The translations under genes and the position numbers were made by a program. The notes under the pieces were generated by a model that saw nothing but the letters and a program-made list of their open reading frames with translations, did not search any database and was not told where the DNA came from. A stretch of DNA of 64,000 nt, from the NCBI GenBank assembly GCA_039000515.1, contig JBCFYV010000012.1, forward strand, positions 86,582,284 through 86,646,283. Direction: 5' to 3'. Origin of the DNA: Timema cristinae. Its lineage: Eukaryota; Arthropoda; Insecta; Phasmatodea; Timematidae. How positions within the stretch are numbered: position 1 is the first letter of the stretch; every line of letters starts with the position of its first letter. Shown in pieces: positions 1-12,036 of this stretch.

Positions 1-49
1 ATGTTTTTAAAAAAAAAGTACAGCAATTGATTAGACCCATATTTAACGC

Positions 50-190
50 TGGGAATGCCAGGCCTCCACCGTGGTTCGGATTCCACGTTAAACTGTAGGT
101 CCTTCATTTCATCTCACAATCACCCTACCATTACACATTAGCGTAAGTGCGTATAACCCGAATGGGTAGTAAGACGCGGTGCTAATAACA
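50..190 (+). repeat. SINE1, 5'-truncated copy
   Basis: Body and tail of SINE1 from GGGAATGCCAGG to the shared 3' tail ending in GGTGCTAATAA. The tRNA-like head is absent. The copy starts at the same point as the one at 52830. Confidence 0.85.
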
Positions 191-1485
191 TATTTAACGC
201 TGCTTATTCATGCCAAATTCTAGGCAAAACACAATGATACCGTGTTTGTCCTCACAGCCAAACACAGTATCATTTATAATATTAGCCACTCGGAGCTTAT
301 GTGTCAAGTAAGAAAATACAATGTTTGGACAAAATTTATAATAAACCTATAAGAATGAAACTAATTTTCCAAACATTTTGGTTGCTCTCTTGGCTTTCTA
401 ATATATGGACGATGAATTAATTACTTGGACATTATCATTAACTATGTGTGTTCATCACCTCAGTTCAGCTGTTACCATGTCTGTTTATAGAGATAAGTGT
501 CCGAGATTCACTTCCTGGCACAGTTAAAAAATGAATCATTAGTAAATTGGCATCTTTGAGATTGGGTGTTGTGTCAGTTCTAGTTTCAAGTTAGTTTTTA
601 AGTTGCGTGCTAAAAGAGTAAACAAGTAACTACTAATCTTTTATTTCACATAAAGTTGAGAGTTATATTTGAATGTAGTCTTAGAGAAGCACATGATTGA
701 TTAGAAAAATGTTTGTGCAATATAATTTGTTAGGTTTTCAGATTATTAAGTATGAAAGATATGTTAATGATGTCTCATATTTGAAATTTATCCAAACATT
801 TCACAAAGAGAGGCTTTAAGTTTGTGAAAGGAAAGTGAAATTAATCAAATTATTTTTAGAACATTTTAAAGGATGTTACATATTAACTAAATATACATCT
901 ATATAAAAAATTAAAACCTTAAACTAATTATATGATTAAAATGTGGCTCAGCAAAATTTGTGTTACCAAAGGAATTTTCTTGGCAACCTGAAGAACTGGA
1001 TTGATTCGGAAGGCCAGAATTCACTCTCAATCAAGCACGTGTTTTTTTTTGTCACCATGAGTTTACCACTATCTCTCTTTATATATATTGGGAATTCTAT
1101 TTAAATTAATCTTGTTGTGGGTAGCCTGATAATCAGTAAAACATTTAACACGATACATGAGTGTTTTGAAGATCATTAATATTTTATAATTTAAATATTA
1201 AACCCTTAAAATTATAACAAAATATAACTTGGTTTATAATATTCTTAATTGTAAAGAAAAGTTAAAAGAAAATTAATTGGAGATTGTGTTGCTCTCATAG
1301 TAACATAATGTTTCCTTCTATGCCTTTTACTGTATGTAAAGGAATTTCTGAGTGAGTGTTTACTTTAGACTCGCCTGGTCATCATTTGGGGAAGTTTTTA
1401 TCATAGCCTGAATTGGGGACCTCATCAAATAATTAATTCAGCAGTATACAAGGGGGTCATTGTTAACAATAATTAGTACTTAGAT
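191..1485. other. AT-rich DNA without a recognised feature
   Basis: No open frame, repeat match or RNA gene that I could support. A few A/T runs only. Confidence 0.5.
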
Positions 1486-1765
1486 CAGGGAAGGCAAATA
1501 TATGGCACTCATGCCACTGGGTGATATACAAACATGATTTACAACAAAAATAAAAAATAAATAAAGACAACTTTTCTCAACGTGGTATAATTTTTTTAAA
1601 TAAATTATATTGTCACAGCCTTCAAGCCTACAATTCAATCAAATCACAATTAACTTTGTGAAGTCAATGGTTTGAAATCATTTTGGCCGGTACTCAAGTA
1701 CATCTTGTATGTTGCTAAAGACAAGGAGTTATGAACTGAACATAAATATCTTGGACAGCAAAGTA

Positions 1766-2445
1766 CATCATCATCAACTGTTTACAGCCCATGGTCGGGT
1801 CGTTTTAGCAAAATACATCCCTCTTCCTCTATTATTGCATCCTTCTTATCTTCATACTTGCACACTTTCTGTTATCTGCTTCTCCTATCTCTCGGCTTCC
1901 CTTCCCGATTTTTTCCTACATTCTTCATTTTCATTCATTTCTTTGGCATACTCTCTTTCATCCTAATTACATACTCATACCATCTCAGTCTTGCTTCCTT
2001 TACTATCTCATGTACTCCCTGTACCCCACTCTTTCCAGGATAACCTCATTCCTAATCTTGTTTCTCCTCGTAACAACTAACATGCTCCTTATAAACTTAA
2101 TTCCCATGCTCCATTTCCTAGTCTATCTTACATTCACTGTCCATGTTTCTGCAAAATGTGTGATAATGGGTACAAGTACACCCTGAACAACACTTTCTCA
2201 TACTTCAAGGGTACTTCTCTTTTCCATAGCAGGTCTCTTATACACCTATAGAACAACTCTCCCTGCTGTCCTCTTTTCATTAGATATTCTTTACGTCCAA
2301 CTTTCCCCTCAATCATGCTTCCAAGATATTTTACGTTTGGTACTTTTCTCAGCTTTACTCTATCCAACTTTATAGCTTTATTAGGCCTTATCCTCTTCTT
2401 TGTCATTACCATACTCCACACTTTGTCATGCTAAACTTTTCTTTT
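1766..2445 (-). pseudogene. LINE-A 3' fragment (reverse transcriptase C-terminal region)
   Basis: The minus strand encodes KKRIRPNKAIKLDRV, then KYLGSMIEGK and YRCIRDLLWKREVPL, which align with the LINE-A copy at 48-50 kb (KYLGSVIEEK, YRCVRDLRW). Its 3' end has the TGACCCG...GGCTG motif and a short (GAT)n tail. It is 5'-truncated, with stops outside the 95-residue frame. Confidence 0.8.
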
Positions 2446-2870
2446 ACTTATTTTTTTGGAAAATACAGTCCTACCATCACTGTATAGCCCCCTCCCTCTT
2501 TTTATCCTCCCTCTTATATTCATCTCATTCCTCTATAATTTTGTTTGCTCTAGGCGCGAAAGGAATTGTGTATACACCAATCAAACAAATTGTTAAAATC
2601 AAATTAATTTTTCAGCTTCCTCCACTTTCATTTACTCCCCTCGTTTTCCCAAATTTTATTTTAATATTTTTTTTGCGTTCCTCATCACTACATATATTTC
2701 TCTTTCCTAACCCCTACCCCCGCCCCCCTTCAACAACTTTTTTTTTTTTTCCAACGACTATATAATATACTATCAACATTTTTATGAGGAATAAATTAAA
2801 TGTTCAAAATAAAATATAGCCTATGTTACTTGCTGATAATGTAGCTTTATATTGGTGAAAGAATTTTTAA

Positions 2871-3162
2871 AAATCGGTCCAGTAGTTTTTGAGTTTATCC
2901 ATTACAAAAAAAAAAATCAAATCTTTCCTCTTTATAATATTAGTGTGGATTGCCAAGTCTTTAGTTAAAATCGGTCCAGTAGTTTTTGAGTTTATCCATT
3001 ACAAAATAAAAACCAACTCTTTCCTCTTTATAATATTAGTGTGGATTGCCAAGTCTTTAGTTAAAATCGGTTCAGTAGTTTTAGAGTTTATCCATTACAA
3101 AATAAAAATCAACTCTTTCCTCTTTATAATATTAGTGTGGATTGCCAAGTCTTTCCCAAATT
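2871..3162. repeat. Tandem repeat, 96-97 bp x 3
   Basis: Three units beginning AAATCGGTCCAGTAG and ending TTATAATATTAGTGTGGA. The start points are 2871, 2968 and 3064. Divergence between units is low. The unit resembles the 3' end seen in some RTE-type retrotransposons, from memory, so a tandem LINE tail is possible. The long plus-strand open frame here is a by-product of the repeat length. Confidence 0.85.
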
Positions 3163-3920
3163 CATACCTTCCTTCCATCAGCTGTTTTATGTTAAAAAAT
3201 ACAAGAATATGTTTCAAACTAATATGTAAAAGATTTTGTAAGTTTTTTATTTTAACATATATATCAATTATCTTTTTTTCAAGGTTTTTACTTTAAATAA
3301 TAATAAAAAATCATGTAATACAATCACCTTGACAATTTAATATATCTTCCTTCTTTAAAAGTTAGGTGTTATTAAAATATTTGCTATTTAATTTGAACTT
3401 TTCATAATATTCAACAAATTTTTACTTTTAAATACTCATTAAAAACATAAATGAGAGGTTGTATTAGACTAGTTAAAAATTCAGCTAGTCCTCAAGTGGC
3501 ACACTGGTCGGAAAATTTTTGCTATCTCTGCTTAGATAGTTTATAAGTCTGCAGAAAAAAATTGCAATAGAATAAAAATGTTTAGTAAATTTGATTCTTG
3601 AAACCTATCACAAGTTGTAGACCCCTATTAGATCAAGAAGTGTATATTTGGAATGGGAAATCACCCTGATAACTATCGATGAAGGTTCAGGGGACTGCAT
3701 TTAATTGATACATTTAAGTGTTTAATAATGGTGTGCATATGCAGTAAGATAAACACAAATGCTAGTTCCTTATTTAAAATCTGTGCTCTTCAATCATGTC
3801 TTTATTTCAGTTCATTGTTATTATTCAACTTGAGGGTGGTGGAATACATCATAATCACTTTCAATTCACAAACTGATCACTTTAGGGCTACAAGATAGTT
3901 TGGTGATCCTTATATTCAGT

Positions 3921-4060
3921 CTTACACCTTAGCTCAGTCCATTTGTCTCTCAAATGATCCAAAGATCTTAAGTTTGACTCACTGCATGGTCAAAAAAATG
4001 TATTGTTGGTAAATTGGACTTTCCCTTTTATTGTGATGAACTAAGATTAGGAGACTGGAT
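3921..4060 (+). repeat. SINE3, degenerate head
   Basis: Begins TTACACCTTAGCTCAGTC, the SINE3 A-box region, with a decayed B-box region and the following GGTAAATTGGAC-type body. The 3' part is lost. Confidence 0.6.
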
Positions 4061-4116
4061 TTTCTGGAATTAAGTTAGTTTATAAGTTGTGTTATATAAT
4101 CAGGCTTTTTTTTTAA

Positions 4117-4344
4117 CTCTGCGTCTTACTATCTGTTTGGGTTATACTAATTGCACTAATGTGTTAGGAACTTTGAAGGTTTAATTTAGAGGAAGTGCCC
4201 CTGCATTGGTGTGGAGGGAGATTGGAAAACCATTTAGGAAAAATCACCCTCAGTGCACTGGACCGGGATTGAACCTAGATCATCCCGTCTTTGGCAGTCT
4301 AGTCTAACATTAGATTAACGCGTTAGACCATGCGGCCACTGAAA
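4117..4344 (-). repeat. SINE2 copy
   Basis: Reverse-oriented SINE2: tail with GCGTCTTACTATCTG, body with GGAAAACCATTTAGGAAAAA, head ending GCGGCCACTGAA. The B box is GGTTCAATCCCGG on the minus strand. Confidence 0.85.
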
Positions 4345-5774
4345 TTGGTATCAGGCTGTTAAAGTATAGGTTCTAGTTGATATTAAAATCAACCAACAGT
4401 AAATTAAACAATTTTTTTTGTTATAAAAATATATGGGTCTAGTCCACTTATTCTTAAACATGAATTTATATTTTATTTTCAGATCCTGAACCTCAAACCT
4501 GAATAATAGAAAACATGATACACAAAAGAAGTTAACTTCCCCACATTAGTATAATCTTTTACGTCGATTATTCTATTTTGATTAATTCTTTAGTTGCTAA
4601 AGAAAGTAGATATAAAATCATCTAGCTATCTCATTGAACCTTAGCTATCATATATGTAATAATGTTTCAAACTAATCATAAAAGGGACAAGTTTATGGTG
4701 ATTTGTCTAGTGGCAACATTTTATAATCTTTCCCCTATGATCAATGTGCAGGTAGGTCATCTAATATTTTTGTTGTTAACACTTTTTCCTATCTGTTCTT
4801 TACCATAAACTGTTACTTATCTTTGAATATTTATGTCCATATTAGCTAGAATAAACTGTCCACTTTTTATCATTTAATAATAAATATGTAATAAAGAGAC
4901 TGAATTATATATATTTAAAAAAATGCCATTTAGATGATTATTAACTCACTATTGTTTAATATTGTGTCAAGCAGGGTCCACAGAATTCTTGCGAAGCTAT
5001 CTAGCATAGAAAAGACAATTCCAGTAAAAAATTATATTTGTAATTGTTAAGCTAAGACTTTATTATGATTGCTGTATTATTATGTTGCATGAAAGTAACA
5101 CACCTGTTCTTAAAAGGGGTGGTGTGAGTATTAGTAACTTTATTTTCAGTCACTTATTATTAACAGGTCTGAATAATTTCTTGTTTGTGTATAAAAATTG
5201 TTTACTACTTGGGTGAAGTTTTGAAACGCAAGTAAAAGGTAAGTTCCATAGCAAGTGATAAAAGCCATGTCAAAAGATTTCATCCTTTGCATTAGTAAGT
5301 TGTTTGTAATCTTTTACATGTGTGCTGATAATTTATTGGAGATTGTTATATGAATTTAATGGTTAGCATTTATTAGTTTTTTTTAGTCTAAATGACTTAG
5401 CTAAGTTTTATGACTCACTTTACAGCTTTGTAAATATTTTATGTTGATAGTGAATCCAATATCAACAGTTTTAATAATATTTTTAATTAATGTTTGGTTT
5501 TAGAAATGTAATTGTTTATAATTCTAATTTAATTTGGTGGAAGGACATTTTATTGCTTTAAAATAACCTAAAATAGCACATGTAATAAAAACTTATCTAG
5601 GAAAACACGGTTGTTGCTGTTCTCTGGTTAACAATTCATGTATTTTATAGAAAAAAAATCTGTCAAAGTCTCTTTTTTTTGTTAATTTATTATAATAGTA
5701 AAGTAACAGGTTATATTAATTGTCTTATTAATTCTCTAAAAAAACCTCTTCACTTTTTGAGATACATCTTGTTA
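4345..5774. other. AT-rich DNA, nothing recognised
   Basis: About 1.4 kb with no open frame above background and no match to the repeat families of this window. Confidence 0.5.
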
Positions 5775-6240
5775 TTTATAGAACAAGGTAAAGGAAAGTG
5801 AGATGGGAACAAATAAAAGTAACAGACACAATATGGCCTTTACATTGATAGGGGAACACAGTTCACATTTTACACTGCTACCACTGGACAAAAAGGTAAT
5901 GGCTACCGCTTGAAGAAAATTGGCTATGTCTGTTAAATCCCCATCCTAGGTTTCTTTATATCGGAACTCTTCAGGAAAGATTTAGAAACGTGCAATACAA
6001 TTTTCTAAAATAGGGAGAAAAAAAGGTTGCATGACACATTTCACACTACTTCCTGAAGAGTTCCGATAGAATAAAATTTAGTTTGAGGGATTGGGTGTAA
6101 ATGGTTGGTAATCTTCAAGAGAGAGCCATTATCTTTATGCCCAGTGGCAGCATTGTGAGGTGTGTTCCTATTTCAATAGTGTTCATATTTTGTTTGGTCC
6201 TCTAATTTGTTCCTATTCTTACATTAATCTTATAAGTTGT
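5775..6240. mobile_element. Foldback element, about 160-bp arms
   Basis: Left arm about 5815-5975 and right arm about 6053-6215 are inverted copies. They meet in a perfect 17-bp segment, ATCGGAACTCTTCAGGA and its complement, with a loop of about 77 bp. A relative lies at 31010-31258 and a fragment near 38620. No coding capacity. Confidence 0.75.
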
Positions 6241-6476
6241 TGTGCCTCACTGTTCAGTTGGCTCTTGTATCTTTCCTCCGCACTTGCACAAGCCGCGCCA
6301 ACCACCCTCCCTACTGCTTGGACCACTCCACAGTCCATGTTCTCTGAGCTGTCCGTGACACTTTCCCCACTGTAGTCAGCGCCAAGGCCATTATCACTCA
6401 TGTTTTCACACACCATTGGGAAGCTCCTTTTTCTCTCATTGGACAAGGCCGGGCAGCAGCGAAGGGTATACAACAT
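6219..6476 (-). CDS. Unrecognised open frame in a GC-rich island
   Basis: Eighty-five codons, with an internal ATG that starts MSDNGLGADYSGESVTDSSE, an acidic Ser-rich peptide that ends in stop. It overlaps the outer edge of the foldback. Base composition is clearly richer in G+C than the flanks. It may be a captured or retroposed exon. The opposite strand is also open, so chance cannot be excluded. Confidence 0.22.
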   Translation of the reverse strand: MLYTLRCCPALSNERKRSFPMVCENMSDNGLGADYSGESVTDSSENMDCGVVQAVGRVVGAACASAEERYKSQLNSEAQQLIRLM

Positions 6477-6582
6477 GGTGAGTTCTGGAGCAGATTCAGT
6501 GGTGAACCACCTATATGAAAGAGCTGATAAATTGTTGTGTTTTAAAGAGCAATTTTGTATTGACTCTCTCTCCTTTCACCGT

Positions 6583-6696
6583 CCTACCTCCCGCCGCGAC
6601 TCTCCTTGCCGAGACTCTTTCCTACCTCCCGCCGCGACTCACGTTGCCGAGATGCTGTCCTACCGCCCACCGCGACATCCGTGTTGCCAGGACTCC
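6583..6696. repeat. GC-rich minisatellite, 38 bp x 3
   Basis: Units start CCTACCTCCCGCCGCGAC at 6583 and 6621, and CCTACCGCCCACCGCGAC at 6659. It lies in a GC-rich island (about 6240-6880) in otherwise AT-rich DNA. Confidence 0.8.
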
Positions 6697-6942
6697 CTCC
6701 TTATAGCTCTCCACTCTCTCCATCTGCTTGTCCTTGTCACCGGCAATTCCACGGGATGGTCTACACCCACTGCTTCGGCAAAGCCCATTGACGGAAGATC
6801 CTGAAGAAAATGTCATCAGGAGACTGCACTCTGAATAGATGCAACCAGCACCACCCGAAGCCGCAGTTAGGGATGACAAAGTGAATTAGTTTTTTACTAC
6901 TTTTGAATAGTCCAAGTGTCAGACTTGATTTATATTAGAAAG

Positions 6943-7300
6943 GAGGGCTGTGGAGTTTGTACATCTAGCCTTCAACTGACTCTACTCTCAGACTATGACT
7001 CCAACTCCGACTCCTTTATAAATGGCTAATTTATATTAAATAGCAATAACAAATTCAATGCAGTAAAATGTTTCAATACAAATGACTTCATGGGAAGCTT
7101 CTTTGGGATTGGGAATTTATATTTCAATAAATTTGTCAATCAAAATTACAAATATTGGCCCTAAAAATAAAAATAAAGTATAAAATAAAAATGATATATT
7201 TACCATGTATTTTTATAATATTATAAATTTTTATTTTGAAGCTGGAGCTTGTACATTTTTACCGAGTCCACCCAAAATTGTTTCAGACTCCACAGCCCTG
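6943..7300. mobile_element. hAT-type MITE, 358 bp
   Basis: Ends are inverted: AGGGCTGTGGAGT at the left and ACTCCACAGCCCT at the right. Flanks TTAGAAAG and TGAGTAAG match 6 of 8, a decayed hAT target duplication. The interior is AT-rich and non-coding. Confidence 0.75.
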
Positions 7301-10300
7301 TGAGTAAGAACTGGTTTCTGTTCAGTGTAGCAATATAGCATAATCTTGAAGTTTTGCTTTACAGTAGATTGTTACAAAATTCCTTGTTTGGGTTTAAAAA
7401 AATTGTTCTTTTTATTTTCCTCCAATATATAATTATTAACTCTCATTAAACACAAAAACTTGATAACCTTGTTTTGGTTGACTGGGGGGGGAATCTGTTT
7501 GAGAATCTTACCCCGAACAATGTCACAGTGGTCTTCTAGAGGAGCCGTAAAATATGGGGATATTTATGATCAAGCCCCTAAGATTTATGCCAAAAGAATT
7601 ATTGTTATAATTAATATTAATATAGTGTTTTTACAGTAAATTCTTAATCACAAAAGAATGTTTTTATTTGAACTCTATCCTGTACATCTGGATTTAAGTA
7701 TGTTTCATACCAGGAGTGTCACAAAATATAGTGTTTGTGTCAGAGGGATGCTATCCTGGTAAAGAAGTTGATAAACACTGCCTTGGATCCTAGCAACTAA
7801 AGATGCCGACTGAACAGAATTTGGCAAATATCTTATAAAGAACCGAATTGTGAAGTATCATCAAGCTACTGTGTGTGTGCTTTGAAATACGAATGGGGGA
7901 TTAAAATTAATCTGACTCGGGACGCTATGATGTCACATACCAAGATAAAAGTTTAGACAAAAACAATTACTGACTTAGAAGCCCATTCTTACTGAGTTTG
8001 ATTATTAGATCAAAAATAAAGAGGAATCTGAAACTGTTGTAAGGTTTGATAGACTTGTGGTGTTATAGAAGTCAGAGTTAAATCAATCTAGGTCCCGTGA
8101 TCTCTAATCTGGATCATCTAAACACAACTCAAACATTTACTTTATGGTACCAGTCTTGGCTGCCCATAGCAGATGGGGATCCTGAGCAACTTTGTTTGCA
8201 GGACCCCCAGATACTACCTCACCCCACTACCCCCCCTCCCAAAAAATTGTTAAAAATTTAATTTTTGTTTAATGTTATTACAACAGCTTGGCCCTATATA
8301 CCAATTTTCAGCCAAATATGATATCAGTAATTTTTTTTACATTATGACAATATTTGCTAAATCACTTATACAGAGAACCTACTATATGAGCGCAAAGTTA
8401 AAAATGTTCCACCCCAACTTGTGTTTTTCCCTTCATGTTACCTAAGCAAGTGCGGGTCCATGTGTGGTTGCTTTGTTTGCACAACCCTAAGGGTGGCCCT
8501 AGTCCCAGTTGCTATAAGATCAATCTGTGTTAAGCTTCAAGATTTTTAATTCATGTTTGACTGAAATTCATATTTGATTTAGAATCTTAATATTACTAGG
8601 ATAGATAAGGGAAATAATTAAATCTTATTAGATTAGATTATATTAGTATGGATTAAGTTTAGGATTTTCTGCCAGTGGTTTCACTAGAAGGTATCCAGAG
8701 TTCCATCTTGGATAGGGCGCCGCTCGCCATAGCTGGAGAGTGCCCGGTGCTTACTGGTAACGGTCAATGGAGTCAATAATACCAGATTAGATAAGTTAAA
8801 TAAAAGGGATACGTGAAAATAGAGCAATTAACATTTGTAGAAAAATAGGACTCAAGTTAAAATTTTTAGAAACTCGAGTCAAATAGTCAAGGTAAATAAA
8901 ATCTTAATATTTAAGTAAGTTAGTAAATATATTTCAGATTTGGATCTGATAAAATTTATTTCAAAAAGAAATTAACATTGATTTATTATCAACAATTAAT
9001 TCATAACATTTTAAAGCTAGCATAAAAGTTTAGTTAAGTCCAGAATTTTTTTTTTTTTTTAAGGATCCTTCCCTCTCCCACATAAATAAAGTTCCATCTC
9101 TATTGTATAAAATAGCAATGTTCTTGATTCTTAGGGTTTAATAGTATGTCTTAACTTCATGTCATAAACTTAAGGTAACACCCCTTCCCCCAATTAAGTT
9201 TTCCCTACAGCCGTGCCAAACCTAGCAACTCCAAACCTAACATAATCTAGCTGTAACATGAAAATAATCTGAAGTGAATTTCCATAAATGCTATTATAAA
9301 ATACTATAAACGTTTCACTACAAAAATTGTTAGGATTACAAAGAAAATATAACATGTTTTTTAAACAATGTTAATCTCTTTAATTTTGATTTAAGAATTA
9401 ATTACAAAATACCATTTTAAGGTACCATTTTTTTAAGATGACAGATGTAAATTAACTTTTAAAGAATGACATCCAATATTTTTGGCTATGTCAAATTTCA
9501 TGTTTGAATAAAAAATTAAATGAGTGTTATGCTTAACAACTCACTATTATGCCCAGGTTATGTTGGGTTTGGGAATTATTTTCATATCATTCCAAAGTTA
9601 AGTTTATGTTATGTTGGTGCTCTGTTTGGCGCCCCCACAAGCTGACGCCGCCCGGTTTGTCCTGCCCTTAAGCCGCCCCAGCTAAAAGAATTACCCGGCG
9701 TTTCCCTAGGTAACCACGCAATGGATTGCTTGGTTACCCCTGGTAGTGCTTTTCTTTGCCCTAAACAGACAAAAAAAAACTTCATTTTATTTACTCCAAC
9801 CCACTCTATAATTGATTTTAAAAAATCCAAATTTTAAATATCCGGCTTCAAGGGTATGTTTGTGCACAGAGGCTACTAATTTTAAAATTTCATATCTCTG
9901 TATAGATTAGATGTCGCACAACGCTCATGACAGCCACACAAACTCTTCATTTTACTAATGTCGATTAATTCAGTTTGATTTAACTTACTTTCACTTAGGA
10001 ACTTTTTGTTTCTTAGTTACGATGATTGTCTTTTGGTAACATTTCTTGAACGTGTATACAAGGGAACTCCTAATCTTTAGTTCTTTCTCTCTTTGTTAGT
10101 AACATACCTACCCCTTTCCTTTGTATCTACTCTTAGTGCTCATGTGTATTTTTGATGACCCAACATGATGGAAAGTTACTGGGCATCTTCATTATGTTCT
10201 AAAAGAAAGATTTGGTTGAGAAAAGATAGACTTTTGCGGGCTTAGTTGCCCCTTCTATTGCAAGATGTCACAATATACAGACATGTGTAGTGAGCACTGT

Positions 10301-10869
10301 TCCCAGATTGTGTAACATGTAATATCTGTGAATATTTAAAAATATTTTGTTTTAATAATCAATAAATAAACTCTGAGCAGTTTAAATTAAAATAAAAGTT
10401 TTCCATTGTTATTTTTATCATTGACTAACAGACCTACAATGGCAGTGGGTGTGAAAACAGGTGAACAGGCTTGAGAGCATGTAACTGAATCAGGCTCTTA
10501 CTCATAATTAGATCTACGGGTTATTAATAAATGCGTTTCACCAAAGAATGTTTAGTATCCATTTAACAAAATAATGAAAAATAATTAGAGATGATATTCC
10601 CATCTGGATAAGTAGTGAGAAATTTTTGGTACTCCACAATAGTTACAATTCATAAGCTAGATATTATAAATGGGCATTAATTCTTTCAAAACTTCATTGT
10701 TCTGAATTAATAAATTTTCACCCACAACTTGTGATAGTTTAGCTTCTCTGTTAAAAAAAATAATTATATTACAAATATTTGCTCAACTGGGGCATTTTCA
10801 CATAAATATTAAAGTAGATTTTTAATTTTACTAAACACTTAAGTCTACTGCCCGAGTAACGCCTCAGAC
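7301..10869. other. Intergenic DNA with scattered repeat traces
   Basis: No gene. Noted: a GC-rich patch 8150-8500, another at 8690-8780, and a third at 9614-9770 containing a strong hairpin. None could be assigned to a family. Confidence 0.4.
9712..9742. repeat. Hairpin, 14-bp arms
   Basis: GGTAACCACGCAAT followed by GG and ATTGCTTGGTTACC. The arms pair at 13 of 14 positions with almost no loop. It sits in a GC-rich patch. Confidence 0.7.
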
Positions 10870-11156
10870 CAGTAATTTTCAACCCTGTTAAACCCCCTGC
10901 ACACTGAACAAGGCACTAAAATTGTGAAGGCCCACCATCAGTTTCTTAAGGAAAGATTATATCATTAAAATAGCGAGTAATAATATTGTTTTTAAGTTAA
11001 ATAGCTATAATTCTCATATATTAAAAAAAAAAATTGCTATAGATTTTAAAAGATTTAATTTTACCCCTCAATTTTTTTTCTCTCCTTAAAAAAAAAACTT
11101 CTCCCAAACTCCTGTGGCACACCAATGTGCTGCGATTCACTGTTTGAAAAATGTTG
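10870..11156. mobile_element. hAT-type MITE, 287 bp
   Basis: Left end CAGTAATTTTCAACC and inverted right end CAACATTTTTCAAAC agree at 11 of 15. Flanks CCTCAGAC and CCTTAGAT are an imperfect 8-bp duplication. The right part holds GTGGCACACCAATGTGC, seen in many hAT ends. Confidence 0.7.
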
Positions 11157-11965
11157 CCTTAGATCATTCGATCACTGAAGCTGTCATCGGGACAATGAAC
11201 AAAAGTTAAGAAATAACACTTTTTAAAACATGAAAAAAATAGATAAAGCTGTGTGAATAAAGAGCAAGACAAAAATTGTTTCAAAGGCATTTGTTTTTAT
11301 TGGATTAGTAAAATAATTACTAATAAATATTAATGCCATAAGCTTGGGTAGGTAACTGGCTAACAATTCCAAATAGTAGATGAGAAAGGTGTATATGTGT
11401 GACAAAACTAAGTCATACAAACAGCAAGGCATTTTTTATTAAAATATTAATTTATGACAACATTGAATAAGCTCGTTAATACTAACTTTATTATACTTTT
11501 TATTTTATAAACTGATACAAAATGTATATAGCTTCAGCATAAGAACTGAAATGGTATAAAAATATATATTAATAGTCCATGTTCTTATGATAGTGTTTCT
11601 ACATTATGATAATAATAATAGTTTACATTCTCAAGAAGAATATAAATACATACCTTTTGTAATTTTATGTGTGTCATTCATCTTAATATTTTTCAAATGA
11701 TTAAATAAGTCCTTAAAATAAGGTGATGTGAAGAGAGAAAAGGGTAATTGAGGATTTTAAATTAACTTTTAGTTACTTTATATATATATATTCATTTATT
11801 TTATTTATTATAGTTTAATGTGCTATGTTATAGAGCTCATTATATTCATGCCTTAATTAGTTGTTGACATAACAGCTATGAAATCTTTTTCTAAATATGA
11901 TAAAATAAACATTAATGGTAGACTCTTTTAAGTTCTCTTTTGAGACAGTATTTAGTTATCTAAGT
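11157..11965. other. AT-rich intergenic DNA downstream of the Kazal gene
   Basis: No recognised feature. A minus-strand open frame at 11223-11432 is hydrophobic because of AT-rich codons and has no supporting signal. Confidence 0.5.
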
Positions 11966-11971
11966 TTTATT
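11966..11971 (-). promoter_or_regulatory. Polyadenylation signal of the Kazal/repeat gene
   Basis: AATAAA on the minus strand, 66 bases past the TGA. Position supports 12037 as the true end of the coding sequence. Confidence 0.65.
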
Positions 11972-12036
11972 TTTTCTAACATTATATACAGCTCCTAAAT
12001 GGCGTGTTTAGTGATAACACAACAGCTAAAAAGTAT

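Larger units (their letters stand above)
1486..3529. mobile_element. hAT-like element remnant, 2.0 kb, with nested insertions
   Basis: The left end CAGGGAAGGCAAA and the inverted right end CAGAGATAGCAAA agree at 10 of 13 positions. Flanks ACTTAGAT and GCTTAGAT form a 7/8 target duplication, the 8-bp size expected for hAT. Both ends also show a GGCAC / GTGCC motif just inside. No transposase is visible. Inside are a LINE-A 3' fragment and a 96-bp tandem repeat. Confidence 0.55.

Noticed and set aside
2400..2765. 121-codon plus-strand frame
   Set aside because: A product of T/C-rich DNA opposite a LINE fragment; no domain and no splice or start context.
2871..3162. CRISPR-like array
   Set aside because: Units are adjacent without unique spacers and the genome is eukaryotic.
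2889..3296. 135-codon plus-strand frame with three repeats
   Set aside because: The repeat unit happens to have no stop in this frame; explained by the tandem repeat.
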